Part shown: in pieces, positions 52,790-61,433 of the stretch | How the letters are laid out: each line of letters begins with the position of its first letter | Numbering within the stretch: position 1 is the first letter of the stretch | Assembly: GCA_018267625.1 (NCBI GenBank) | Contig: JAFDYC010000028.1 | Location: 62,001 to 126,000, forward strand | Length of the DNA: 64,000 nt | Direction: 5' to 3' | Source of the DNA: Bacteroidota bacterium | Lineage (GTDB): Bacteria > Bacteroidota > Bacteroidia > Chitinophagales > Chitinophagaceae | Notes under the pieces: generated by a model | Told to the model about the DNA's origin: nothing | The model's input: only the letters and a program-made list of their open reading frames with translations | Databases searched by the model: none | Position numbers and translations under genes: made by a program

Positions 52790-53512
52790 ATGCCTTTCCC
52801 TTCATTGCCTCTGAAAGCCTTGCTGGCAGCCGCTTTCTTAGCATTAGCAACAACTCCAGTTTGTGCGCAGCAAGATTCGGTAGCCCAAGTGCTGGAGCAG
52901 GAAGAAGGGCATCAGCTACGCCTGGGTTTCGATATCCTTCGGCCCATCATCAACCTGGCACAGAACACGCGCCAATCCTACGAGGCTACCCTGGATTATT
53001 ACTGGCGTAAAGAACTCTACTTCGTTGCGGAAGGGGGCCTCGGCAGCTCACGCTACGAGTATCCCGACCTTAGCTACACCGGCAACAACACTTTTCTGCG
53101 CCTGGGTATTGATAAGAGCATCCTGAGCCGACTCGGGCCTGGCGACTGGGATGGAGCCTTCTTTGGATTGCGTTATGGGATGGCGTTTATGCACCGCGAC
53201 GAAGCGCACTACACCATCGTTGATTCTGTGTGGGGCAACAGCTCCGGTACTGTACCCTCCAAAACATTCAATGCCCAGTGGGCCGAGCTGACTGGCGGGG
53301 TACGCGTAGAACTGTGGAAAGGAATCTGTGCAGGCTGGAATGTGCGTGCCCGATTCTTGCTCAACGGCCGTTCGTTTCGCGATTTATCACCTGATTTTAT
53401 TGCCGGCTATGGCCGCGGCGACAAGAGCACTGTGTTTGATTTCAACCTGTATCTGCTCTACTCCATTCGCTGGGGAAGCCATCCCATTGCCCTCGCCAAA
53501 ACACAACTGTAA
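52790..53512 (+). CDS. DUF6048-like outer-membrane protein
   Basis: A 240-residue protein with signal peptide ending VCAQQ and alternating beta-strands (FFGLRYGMAF, NAQWAELTGGVRVELW, NLYLLYSIRW), compatible with a small outer-membrane barrel. It matches the DUF6048 family in layout and sits 9 bp after the DUF6452-like gene, a recurring pair in the phylum. Function unknown. Confidence 0.7.
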   Translation: MPFPSLPLKALLAAAFLALATTPVCAQQDSVAQVLEQEEGHQLRLGFDILRPIINLAQNTRQSYEATLDYYWRKELYFVAEGGLGSSRYEYPDLSYTGNNTFLRLGIDKSILSRLGPGDWDGAFFGLRYGMAFMHRDEAHYTIVDSVWGNSSGTVPSKTFNAQWAELTGGVRVELWKGICAGWNVRARFLLNGRSFRDLSPDFIAGYGRGDKSTVFDFNLYLLYSIRWGSHPIALAKTQL

Positions 53513-53557
53513 ATAGCGAATTTTATTTTCGCTTTTGTACCCTGTTACTGCTTTTTT

Positions 53558-53590
53558 CATCGTGTCCTGAACTTGAATCAGGACACGATG
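53558..53590. terminator. Perfect 13-bp hairpin between convergent genes
   Basis: CATCGTGTCCTGA / TCAGGACACGATG with a 7-nt loop between the DUF6048 gene (+) and htpG (-). There is no clear T-run on either side, so it may be a bidirectional terminator of weak canonical form or an RNA-stabilising structure. Confidence 0.55.
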
Positions 53591-53631
53591 AAATGTAATC
53601 TGAGAAAAGGAATCTTCTAAATAACTCCGGC

Positions 53632-55515
53632 TTAAATCAAGCTGAGGCTGCGCGAGACAAAGGCGCTCAAAGCCTCGCCCCGTAACATGCCTTGTGAGAG
53701 CAAGGCCAGGTCGAATGCCTGATGAGCCAGGGTCTCCTGCTGGCCTTCATCAGTGCCCAGGATGCGTTGGATGAGGGGATGGTTGCCATTGACGGCCACT
53801 TTGTAGTGGTCGGGCATTGCTCCATAAAAGCCCATGGAGCCACCGCCTAATGCAGCCATGTCTTTCATCCGGCGCATCCATTCATCCATCGTCACGGTAA
53901 CGGGTAGTTCGTCGGGCGACAGGCTCTCGATACTGAGTTCCATGCCCGGCTGCGTCACTGCTTTTGAGAATATTTCGCGGACGTGTTTTTGCTGTTCCTC
54001 GTTCAACACCATTTCGATGGCAGCTTCCTTCTCAATAAGCTTATCCATCACTTCGGCATCTATACGCTTGAGGGTGGTTTTTTCCAGTTCGCGTTCCAGA
54101 TGGGAGATGAAATGGCTGTCAATGGGTGAATTCATCAGGAGCACATCGTAGCCTCGTTTTTCAGCAGAAGCAAGGTAGGCATGCTGGCGTTCGGCATCCG
54201 GGGTGTAGAGATAGATAAGGGTGCCGTTTTTATCTGTCTGAAGGGCAGCTGTTTTGTCGTGGTATTCGCTCAGCGTGTAGCTGTTGCCCTGAGTGTTTTG
54301 AAGCAATAGGAACTCTTTGGCTTTTTCTGCAAACTTGGGTTCGCTGATGCAGCCATATTTCACAAACAGGCCAATATCTGCCCACTTTTCCGCATAGCTC
54401 TTGCGGTCATTTTTGAAAAGTTCGGCCAGCTTATCGGCCACCTTACGGGTGATGTAGTTGCCTATTTTTTTTACGGCACCATCGGCTTGCAGGAAGGAGC
54501 GGGAGACATTGAGCGGGATGTCGGGCGAGTCAATGACACCATGCAGCAGCATCAGGAATTCGGGTACAATATCCTTCACCTCGTCCGTAATGAAAACCTG
54601 GCGGGAATAGAGTTTGATTTTATTTCGTTGCAGTTCAAAATCCTGCTTTAAGCGCGGGAAATACAGCACACCGGTAAGGTTGAAGGGGTAGTCCACATTC
54701 AGGTGAATCCAGAACAGGGGCTCTTCGCTCATGGGGTAGAGCTCGCGGTAGAAACTCAAGTAGTCTTCATCCTTGAGTTCGGCAGGGTTGCGGGTCCAGA
54801 TGGGCGTGGTGGTGTTGATGATGTTGTCCACTTCCACGTCTTTCCATTTCTTCTTGCCGTCTTCATCTGCTCCGTCTTCCACATGTTCCGTGCGTGTGCC
54901 GAACTGAATGGGAACAGGCAGAAACTTTGCGTACTTATCGAGGATAGTCTGGATGCGATGTTCTTCGAGAAACTCTTCGCTTTCGGCATTGATGTGGAGG
55001 ATGATGTCGGTGCCGCGCTCGATTCGGCTGCCGTCCGAAAGTTCAAATTCTGTACTACCGTCACAAGTCCAGCGGGCTGGCTCTGCAGTTTCCTGATAAG
55101 AGCGTGTCTGAATTTCAACCAGGTCGGCTACCATGAAGGCGGAATAGAAGCCAAGACCGAAGCGCCCAATGATTTCCTGTGCATCTGCAGCTTCTTTGAA
55201 CTTCTCCATGAACTCTGTGGCGCCGGAGAAGGCTATCTGGTTAATGTATTTTTTGATTTCTTCCGCAGTCATGCCGATGCCGCTGTCGGAAATGGTGAGG
55301 GTCTTAGCTTCCTTGTCAATAGAAACACGAACCCTCAATTCGCTCAACTCGCTATTGAATTGACCTAAAGAAGCGAGGCGTTTTATTTTCTGGGTGGCAT
55401 CCACCGCATTGGAGACCAATTCCCGAAGAAAAATTTCATGGTCGGAATAGAGAAATTTCTTGATGATGGGGAAGATGTTCTCCGTGTGGATGGAGATACT
55501 GCCGTGTTCGTGCAT
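53632..55515 (-). CDS. htpG: Chaperone protein HtpG (Hsp90)
   Basis: A 627-residue Hsp90. The N-terminal ATPase has ELVSNAVDATQK (Mg/ATP-binding Glu/Asn), DSGIGMT and GRFGLGFYSAFMV. Middle and C-terminal dimerisation domains follow with normal spacing. Eukaryotic-type linker extension is absent, as in bacteria, but an acidic/Lys-rich insertion at about 220 (EDGADEDGKKKW) is a local feature. It folds client proteins with the DnaK system. Confidence 0.97.
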   Translation of the reverse strand: MHEHGSISIHTENIFPIIKKFLYSDHEIFLRELVSNAVDATQKIKRLASLGQFNSELSELRVRVSIDKEAKTLTISDSGIGMTAEEIKKYINQIAFSGATEFMEKFKEAADAQEIIGRFGLGFYSAFMVADLVEIQTRSYQETAEPARWTCDGSTEFELSDGSRIERGTDIILHINAESEEFLEEHRIQTILDKYAKFLPVPIQFGTRTEHVEDGADEDGKKKWKDVEVDNIINTTTPIWTRNPAELKDEDYLSFYRELYPMSEEPLFWIHLNVDYPFNLTGVLYFPRLKQDFELQRNKIKLYSRQVFITDEVKDIVPEFLMLLHGVIDSPDIPLNVSRSFLQADGAVKKIGNYITRKVADKLAELFKNDRKSYAEKWADIGLFVKYGCISEPKFAEKAKEFLLLQNTQGNSYTLSEYHDKTAALQTDKNGTLIYLYTPDAERQHAYLASAEKRGYDVLLMNSPIDSHFISHLERELEKTTLKRIDAEVMDKLIEKEAAIEMVLNEEQQKHVREIFSKAVTQPGMELSIESLSPDELPVTVTMDEWMRRMKDMAALGGGSMGFYGAMPDHYKVAVNGNHPLIQRILGTDEGQQETLAHQAFDLALLSQGMLRGEALSAFVSRSLSLI

Positions 55516-55610
55516 GGGGTAATTCTTTTAAAAACTATTGAAATGCTCCCCGGGGTACGCAAAGAATATTCCGGTTGAACCCGGCAGCCATATTGACAGC
55601 GAAAACTGTG

Positions 55611-56708
55611 TTACGCGCCTTTCATCTGTGACGTAGAGACGACGCTTCGTCTTGCTGGAAGCAATTTTTGACGTAGCCAGGAATTTGTGGGCACTTCTAA
55701 AAAATAATAGATGCAGGCCGATACAATAAGTGTAGTGCTGAAATACAGTAGAAAATATGCCAGGCTATCGCGGGGAATATGAAGCCTGCGATTGGCGATA
55801 CTGAGCATGCCGCCAACGCGGTAATGCACCATATAAAACGCAAAAGAAATTTCGCCGAGTACTACACATATCTTTTGTGACATCAGCCGCGATATGTAGC
55901 CCGAAGTGTGCGCAAAAACGTAGAGTAAAAAGCTCATAGGCACCCAGTAGTACACAGAATAGCGATATACATGTGGCACTGATAAATGGAAGAAAAAAAA
56001 GAGAAATAGGACACCAATTGATGCCAATTCCATTTGCGTAGCATAGCGAAAACCCCAGGTACGCTTTCGCTGTGCGAATAGTCGGTATAACACGATGCCT
56101 AGAGCGAATTCGCCGATCCTGGCAAGAGGGTTATTGTAAAAGGCTATTTTTTGCAAATGGGGATCGGTGAGGCTCATGCCCACAGCGAGGGCAGCAGCCA
56201 GGCCTGCAATTATCAGAATCCAGCGGCAAGGGCGTTTTATCCAGAACACCAACAACGGAAACATGGCATAGAAAAACGATTCTGCTGAAATGCTCCATGA
56301 TGGCGTGTTGAATGCAGCAATCCACGACATATCCGGAACCCAGCTCTGGAGCATGAACATGCAGGTGAAAAGCCTGGCCCACCATATACTGGCACTATGA
56401 TGGAATTCGTGCATGGTAAACGGTATCTCGACCAACAGCATAAGGAGATAAAGCGGAAAGATGCGGGCAAATCGAAGTAGCCAGAATTCTTTCTGTTGGA
56501 TGGAATGTGTATCGAATGAATCGGCGTAATTCAAACTAAGAATGAATCCGCTCAAAATGAAAAAGAAGCTTACTCCGATGTATCCTTCATTCATGACGTG
56601 CCACTGAAGCCAGAATCCAGTCGTCCCTGGTGTTTTGTAAAAAGAGCAATGGCAGCAAAACACCATAAACGCAAAAACAAAGCGCAATGAAGTGAGTGGC
56701 CGAATCAT
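55611..56708 (-). CDS. Acyltransferase family 3 membrane protein
   Basis: A 365-residue polytopic protein of the AT3 (OafA/YrhL-like) family: N-terminal LTSLRFVFAFMVFCCH with the conserved Arg/His, GYIGVSFFFILSGF and about ten transmembrane helices. These proteins acetylate or acylate surface glycans. No acceptor genes are adjacent. The ATG at 56708 is preferred over an upstream TTG that would fall in the promoter box (CATTTTTG, 6 bp upstream). Confidence 0.87.
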   Translation of the reverse strand: MIRPLTSLRFVFAFMVFCCHCSFYKTPGTTGFWLQWHVMNEGYIGVSFFFILSGFILSLNYADSFDTHSIQQKEFWLLRFARIFPLYLLMLLVEIPFTMHEFHHSASIWWARLFTCMFMLQSWVPDMSWIAAFNTPSWSISAESFFYAMFPLLVFWIKRPCRWILIIAGLAAALAVGMSLTDPHLQKIAFYNNPLARIGEFALGIVLYRLFAQRKRTWGFRYATQMELASIGVLFLFFFFHLSVPHVYRYSVYYWVPMSFLLYVFAHTSGYISRLMSQKICVVLGEISFAFYMVHYRVGGMLSIANRRLHIPRDSLAYFLLYFSTTLIVSACIYYFLEVPTNSWLRQKLLPARRSVVSTSQMKGA

Positions 56709-56714
56709 GAGCTG

Positions 56715-56722
56715 CAAAAATG
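56715..56722 (-). promoter_or_regulatory. -7 box of the acyltransferase gene
   Basis: CATTTTTG on the minus strand ends 6 bp before the ATG at 56708. It is identical to the box preceding the GT2-DUF2062 gene at 17495-17502. Confidence 0.4.
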
Positions 56723-56802
56723 CACTGAATGAAATTTTATTTACCTCCCCTATATATTTTCAGTCATCACCGCAGCCAGAAGTGCTTCGCCTTCAAAGCG
56801 AT

Positions 56803-56810
56803 TATTTTTG
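56803..56810 (+). promoter_or_regulatory. -7 box of the LytS-type kinase gene
   Basis: TATTTTTG matches TAnnTTTG, ending 10 bp before the ATG at 56821. Confidence 0.45.
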
Positions 56811-56820
56811 AAAGACCTGT

Positions 56821-57816
56821 ATGATGCGTTTTCTGAGGTTTTTGCTTCACGTAATAAGCTGCACGGCCTTTCTGGCAGTGCCTGTTTTCCTTACATCCGA
56901 GGCGAAAGGATTAGAAAAATTAGGTCTGCCTGTGATTCGGGATTTGATTGGTGCAGTTTTGACGCTGGGCTATTTCTACTTCAATTATTACTACCTGTTG
57001 CCCCGGTTTTACCTGCGGCGAGCCTATCTGCCTTTTGTCCTGCTGACGATCATCTGCTTTTTTGTGGTTGTACTGGGCAGTCGGTATGCTGTGCCGATTA
57101 CCGGCTCCTGGACCGACCAGCCAGCCCCTTGGAATCACCTGCTTCCTGATATCAACCACAATTTGTTCCGTTTCCTTTTTGTTTATCTCGTGTCGCTCAT
57201 CTTACGCATTCGTGACCAGTGGAAACGGGCCCGCGAAGGGAAGACTGCTGCGGAACTGGCATTTCTGAAGGCCCAAATCCAGCCACATTTTCTTTACAAC
57301 ACGCTCAATACGATTTATGCGCTGGTCATCGAAGACTCGCCCCATACAGCTGGTGCCATCACCCGCTTGTCGGGAATGATGCGTTATGTGACTGATGAAG
57401 CCTCCCTGGACTATGTGCCGCTGGCCAATGAACTGTCCTACCTGGAGAGCTATATCACACTTCAGGAGTTGCGATTCGGCACCACGGTCGGCATTTCTTC
57501 AATCGTCACCGGCGACCCGGATGGCTACCGAATTCCCCCCATGCTGCTGATCCCGTTCATCGAAAATGCCTTTAAACATGGTATCAACCCCGAAGAAGAT
57601 TCCGGCATCGTGGTACGAATCAATATTTCAAATGATATTCTTCGCATGAATGTGCGTAACCGGCTGGTCAATGCCCGCCCGGAGCGCGGGTCCAGCGGAA
57701 AAGGCTTAGCCAATACAAAAGCACGACTCGCCTTGCTCTACCCGGGGCGATATGAACTCAATACTTCTCACGACGAGGGCGTTTATGCCGTCCTCCTTTC
57801 ACTCACTCTTGTATGA
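56821..57816 (+). CDS. LytS-type sensor histidine kinase
   Basis: A 331-residue membrane kinase with four N-terminal transmembrane helices (about 5-115) and no periplasmic sensor domain. The His-kinase domain has the phosphorylatable His in QIQPHFLYNTLN, then the ATPase N-box (PFIENAFKHGIN) and a GKGLANTKARL G-box. It pairs with the LytTR regulator, overlapping it by 4 bp. Signal unknown. Confidence 0.92.
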   Translation: MMRFLRFLLHVISCTAFLAVPVFLTSEAKGLEKLGLPVIRDLIGAVLTLGYFYFNYYYLLPRFYLRRAYLPFVLLTIICFFVVVLGSRYAVPITGSWTDQPAPWNHLLPDINHNLFRFLFVYLVSLILRIRDQWKRAREGKTAAELAFLKAQIQPHFLYNTLNTIYALVIEDSPHTAGAITRLSGMMRYVTDEASLDYVPLANELSYLESYITLQELRFGTTVGISSIVTGDPDGYRIPPMLLIPFIENAFKHGINPEEDSGIVVRINISNDILRMNVRNRLVNARPERGSSGKGLANTKARLALLYPGRYELNTSHDEGVYAVLLSLTLV

Positions 57817-58499
57817 TACGAGCTATTGCCATTGATGATGAACCACCCGCATTGCGAATTATCGAACGATTTGCAAGCAGCAGCGAGCAACTACAGCTCC
57901 TGCGTACGTTCACGCACCCAAAAGAAGCCCTGAAGTTCCTGGAACGGGAAATGGTGGATCTGATCTTCCTCGATATTCAGATGCCATCTGTCTCTGGGCT
58001 TGATTTATATAAGTCTTTGCCCAAAGGACCTATGGTCATTTTCACCACCGCCTACAGCGAATATGCCGTTGAAGGCTTCGAGCTTCAGGCTGTGGACTAC
58101 CTGCTAAAACCATTCACCCGTGATCGGTTTGAAAAGGCAGTAGAAAAAGCGCAAAACACGCTGGAATATCAACAACAGATAGCCTCCGGTGGCCAGCAGT
58201 TTATTTCTATCCGCGCGGATTACAGCACGCACCGCATTTCCCTAACAGACATCCGATACATTGAAGGTTTGGATGATTATTTGAAAATTCACCTGGATAA
58301 TGCCCGGCCCATTGTAGCCCGGCTGACTATGAAGGCTATGGTGGAGATGCTGCCCGCTGGCGCCTTTATGCGGGTACATCGTTCATATATCATCCCCTTA
58401 AAACGCATCACGATGGTGCGCAACAAAAGCATCTACATCGGCGAGGTTCAGATTCCCATAGGTGGCTCTTATGAAGAGGCATTTTTTAAAGCTTTCTGA
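57813..58499 (+). CDS. LytTR-family response regulator
   Basis: A 228-residue regulator. The receiver domain (about 1-120) has the acidic pocket DDEPPA, phospho-Asp in DLIFLDIQMP, Thr in FTTAYS and Lys in YLLKPF. The LytTR DNA-binding domain is at about 135-228 (YIEGLDDYLKIHL, MRVHRSYIIPL). It overlaps the kinase stop by 4 bp (ATGA), a coupled two-component pair. Targets unknown. Confidence 0.93.
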   Translation: MIRAIAIDDEPPALRIIERFASSSEQLQLLRTFTHPKEALKFLEREMVDLIFLDIQMPSVSGLDLYKSLPKGPMVIFTTAYSEYAVEGFELQAVDYLLKPFTRDRFEKAVEKAQNTLEYQQQIASGGQQFISIRADYSTHRISLTDIRYIEGLDDYLKIHLDNARPIVARLTMKAMVEMLPAGAFMRVHRSYIIPLKRITMVRNKSIYIGEVQIPIGGSYEEAFFKAF

Positions 58500-58614
58500 C
58501 ATTCTCATGAAGCCATTACAGCTTGAACCAGCTTATATCGCGTCAGATGTTGGTACATTTGTTAGGAACACACAATGATTGATTTAAAGCAGCGTTATGG
58601 TATAAAATGTGTTC

Positions 58615-58767
58615 ATGAAAGCAGTTATGAAACGAGGGGGCTGGCAACAGAATTGGGTTTTGAAGGATTGGAAAAAACAGGTGGCCATCTCAGAACGGAA
58701 ACAATTGATTAGAACCCTGCTCCTCTGTGTAGCCTGCCTGTATTTCTGGCTACTGATGAGTATCTAA
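58615..58767 (+). CDS. Small tail-anchored membrane protein candidate
   Basis: A 50-codon ORF. The first 30 residues are hydrophilic and basic (WQQNWVLKDWKKQ), and the C-terminal 20 are a single hydrophobic helix (LIRTLLLCVACLYFWLLMS). It lies alone between the LytTR gene and a terminator. A Met at residue 5 could be the actual start. It has no recognised family; the combination of a stop, terminator and membrane helix supports a gene, but homologues would be needed. Confidence 0.4.
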   Translation: MKAVMKRGGWQQNWVLKDWKKQVAISERKQLIRTLLLCVACLYFWLLMSI

Positions 58768-58821
58768 ACGAGAAATAGGAATGTGTGTGTGACGATGAAT
58801 GTGGTGTGTTTTGGATGATTC

Positions 58822-58851
58822 AAAAAGGTCGGCCCTCGTGCCGGCTTTTTT
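58822..58851 (+). terminator. Rho-independent terminator
   Basis: A 6-bp stem GTCGGC / GCCGGC extended by A-T pairs around a 6-nt loop, followed by TTTTTT. It ends transcription before the gene at 58915. Confidence 0.75.
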
Positions 58852-58914
58852 GATGCCTTCCATTTTCTAACATTCCTTTCTGTCTCTTGACGCGATTTTT
58901 GAAAGCCCAATTTT

Positions 58915-59658
58915 ATGCGCCTCGTATTGCTGATGACTTTGTTGTGGTTCCCCTGGGCGGTTCAGGCACAGCAACACGAGCTGCTGGCTACTGATGCAGT
59001 TTCAGGACAAGGACTTGGCCCCATCCTGATCACGAATCTTCGTTCCGGAGCACTTTGGCTGAGCGACTCATCTGGGAAAGGAGCGTTCACAGCTTATCCG
59101 GGGGATGTAGTTCGGTTTTCCCGAACTGGCTACCGGGATCTGGAGCAAAAAATCATCGGTTATTCTGAACCGGTGACCATCCAATTGGAACGGGCTCCTA
59201 TCGAATTGAAAGGTGTCGAAGTTCTGTCGCCCTATGCCCGGTTCCAGCGTGATTCTGCCTTCAATCATCAGTTTTTCAGGAAAGAATTGAACTATGCGCA
59301 CAGCCAGGCCCACCTTTCCAATATTCAGGGTGGAACCGGCTTTGGTATCGGTTTCGATGGGGTCATCTCAGAGCTGGCTCTGAGGCTAACGGGCAAACGC
59401 AAGGCAGCAAAGCAATTAGTCAAAAACTTGTATTACCTCGAAGACCTTCAGTTGAATTCCATCCGATACACACCCACATTAGTCAAAACGCAAACAGGCT
59501 TAAACGATAGCGAAGCCTGGAGCTTTATTCGCCGGCATCCAATCCCCAACGATTTTCTACGAGATGCTTCTGAGCTGGAATTAAAGCAGCGTATTCGGGA
59601 CTTGTATCGTGAAGACTTACGCCAGGCTACTGTTGCCCAAAAGCATGAAGGCGAATGA
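58915..59658 (+). CDS. Secreted protein with carboxypeptidase-regulatory-like domain
   Basis: A 247-residue protein with a signal peptide ending VQAQQ, then a CarboxypepD-regulatory-like beta-sandwich (about 22-100: LLATDAVSGQGLGPILITN, SGKGAFTAYPGDVVRFSRTGY). The C-terminal part is helical and charged with no barrel, so it is not a TonB-dependent receptor itself. Similar two-part proteins are common, uncharacterised periplasmic proteins of Bacteroidota. It is convergent with the ABC ATPase gene. Confidence 0.7.
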   Translation: MRLVLLMTLLWFPWAVQAQQHELLATDAVSGQGLGPILITNLRSGALWLSDSSGKGAFTAYPGDVVRFSRTGYRDLEQKIIGYSEPVTIQLERAPIELKGVEVLSPYARFQRDSAFNHQFFRKELNYAHSQAHLSNIQGGTGFGIGFDGVISELALRLTGKRKAAKQLVKNLYYLEDLQLNSIRYTPTLVKTQTGLNDSEAWSFIRRHPIPNDFLRDASELELKQRIRDLYREDLRQATVAQKHEGE

Positions 59659-59681
59659 TGCAAACCCAGCATCCGGGCGGG

Positions 59682-60440
59682 CTATTCGTCCCGGTATTCT
59701 TTCCCGGTCAGGTTGATAAACACATCTTCCAGGTTGGCGGCTTTGGTTTCTTTTGTCCGTTTAAAACCAGATGCCAGCAATTTGTCAATCAGGCCGGCAG
59801 GTGTGTCAATAGAAATGATTTCCCCGCTGTCCACAATAGCGACCCGGTCACATAGTTCTTCGGCTTCGTCCATGTAGTGAGTGGTCAGCACTACCGTAGT
59901 CTTGCGCTCCCGAACCTGGCGAATCAATTCCCAAAGGTTGCGGCGGGCCTGTGGGTCGAGGCCAGTAGTTGGCTCATCCAGGAAGATGATTTTGGGGTCA
60001 TTGATGAGTGTGGTAGCAATTGAAAAACGTTGTTTTTGCCCCCCGCTGAGCGACTTGTATTTCGCATGGGCTTTATCACGCAGATTCACGAGGTCGAGCA
60101 GTTTCATGGCATCAACTTCCTGGTTGTAGAGGCCGGCAAACAAAGCAATGAGCTGCCGCAAATTGAGGTTCGGATAATAGCCAGCACTTTGAAGCTGCAC
60201 GCCGATGATGAGCTTGATGTCATTTGGAGATTTATCCAGGTCCATTCCATCTACTATGATGCTGCCCGAAGTCTTCTCACGCAGGGTTTCAATAATTTCC
60301 AAGGTGGTGGTTTTTCCGGCTCCGTTTGGCCCCAGCAATCCGAATATTTCACCCTGATGCACATCAAATGAAATGCCTTTCACGGCAGTGAAATCGCCAT
60401 AGCGCTTTACCAGATTGGAAACGGAAATAATGGGAGACAT
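59682..60440 (-). CDS. ABC transporter ATP-binding protein (ABC-2 / drug-export type)
   Basis: A 252-residue ATPase. Walker A GPNGAGKTT, Q-loop GVQLQSAGYYPNL, signature LSGGQKQR, Walker B IIFLDEPTTGLDP and H-loop TTHYMDEAEELCDR. This is the DRA/ABC-2 type that pairs with a separate permease. No permease gene is in the window downstream. It is 22 bp downstream of the RlmK-like gene on the same strand. The start at 60440 is used; the frame extends upstream into that gene. Confidence 0.88.
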   Translation of the reverse strand: MSPIISVSNLVKRYGDFTAVKGISFDVHQGEIFGLLGPNGAGKTTTLEIIETLREKTSGSIIVDGMDLDKSPNDIKLIIGVQLQSAGYYPNLNLRQLIALFAGLYNQEVDAMKLLDLVNLRDKAHAKYKSLSGGQKQRFSIATTLINDPKIIFLDEPTTGLDPQARRNLWELIRQVRERKTTVVLTTHYMDEAEELCDRVAIVDSGEIISIDTPAGLIDKLLASGFKRTKETKAANLEDVFINLTGKEYRDE

Positions 60441-60462
60441 GGGATTCTTTCTTGAAAATTTT

Positions 60463-61419
60463 TTAGGCTTGAATAAAAAAACAACTCCTGTGCAGCTTAC
60501 CGGTGAAGTCGAAAGGTGTTGTCGCTGCTGTGATGTCTTTGACGTGGGTAGCTGGGATGGCATCGCGCTCTAACTGAAAGCCGCGGTAGTTATTGCTGAA
60601 AAAAATGCTGCCTGCCGGGCTAAGGATGCGCAAAAGATTTTTAAGCAGGGCTACATGATCGCGTTGCACGTCCCACTCGGCTTCCATGCGCTTGCTGTTG
60701 GAAAAGGTGGGCGGGTCGCAAACAATCAGGTCATAACGCTCACGGGGCACACCTTTGAGCCATTCCAGCACATTGTCCTGAATGAAGTCATGAGCCTCGG
60801 GGCGAAACAGTTTGTTGTATTGCATGTTTCTTTTTGCCCAATGGATATAGGTACGGCTCATGTCCACGCTGGTCACTTCGGCTGCACCGCCTGCAGCAGC
60901 ATACACACTGAATGAACCTGTATAGCAAAAGAGGTTTAGTACCCGCAACCCTTTTGCTGCATCCCGTACCATACCACGGGTAATGCGGTGGTCGAGGAAC
61001 AAGCCGGTGTCTAAATAATCGCTGAGGTTGATGATGAAATTCAGGCCGCCTTCCGGTACAATTCGTTCTACTCGTTCAGTGCCAAATTTCTCATATTGCC
61101 CAAGCCGTCCGGCCTTGCGCTGCCTCATTTTCATAAAGACCTGCGTCTGCTCCAGGCCCAGTACCGATGCAATTACAGCCCCTGCAGTTTTCAGCCATTC
61201 GGCATGTGTTTCATCATCCATGCCATGGCGGCGTTTGTATTCGGCTGCATGCACCACACCGTCATACCATTCAATGGCAAAGGGTGCTTCCGGCAGGTCA
61301 TGGTCATAGCAGCGGAAGCAAGAGATGCCCTGGCGGGAAGCTTGTTTGGACAGATGTTTCCAGACTTTGCGCAACCTGTTTTCAAAGGCGATCAATCCGG
61401 GAAAAAGCGCAAGGTCCAT
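60463..61419 (-). CDS. RlmK-like class I SAM-dependent rRNA methyltransferase
   Basis: A 318-residue methyltransferase resembling the C-terminal half (RlmK, m7G2069 of 23S rRNA) of RlmKL. The SAM-binding NLFCYTGSFSVYAAAGGA, the ligand Asp in TSVDMSR, and the catalytic-type VCDPPTFSNSKRM are all present. It is stand-alone, lacking the THUMP/RlmL half, as in many non-enterobacterial homologues. Start MDLALFPG is consistent with length. Sits between the MORN-like gene and the ABC ATPase gene. Confidence 0.85.
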   Translation of the reverse strand: MDLALFPGLIAFENRLRKVWKHLSKQASRQGISCFRCYDHDLPEAPFAIEWYDGVVHAAEYKRRHGMDDETHAEWLKTAGAVIASVLGLEQTQVFMKMRQRKAGRLGQYEKFGTERVERIVPEGGLNFIINLSDYLDTGLFLDHRITRGMVRDAAKGLRVLNLFCYTGSFSVYAAAGGAAEVTSVDMSRTYIHWAKRNMQYNKLFRPEAHDFIQDNVLEWLKGVPRERYDLIVCDPPTFSNSKRMEAEWDVQRDHVALLKNLLRILSPAGSIFFSNNYRGFQLERDAIPATHVKDITAATTPFDFTGKLHRSCFFIQA

Positions 61420-61433
61420 GAGGCCGCAAAGCT

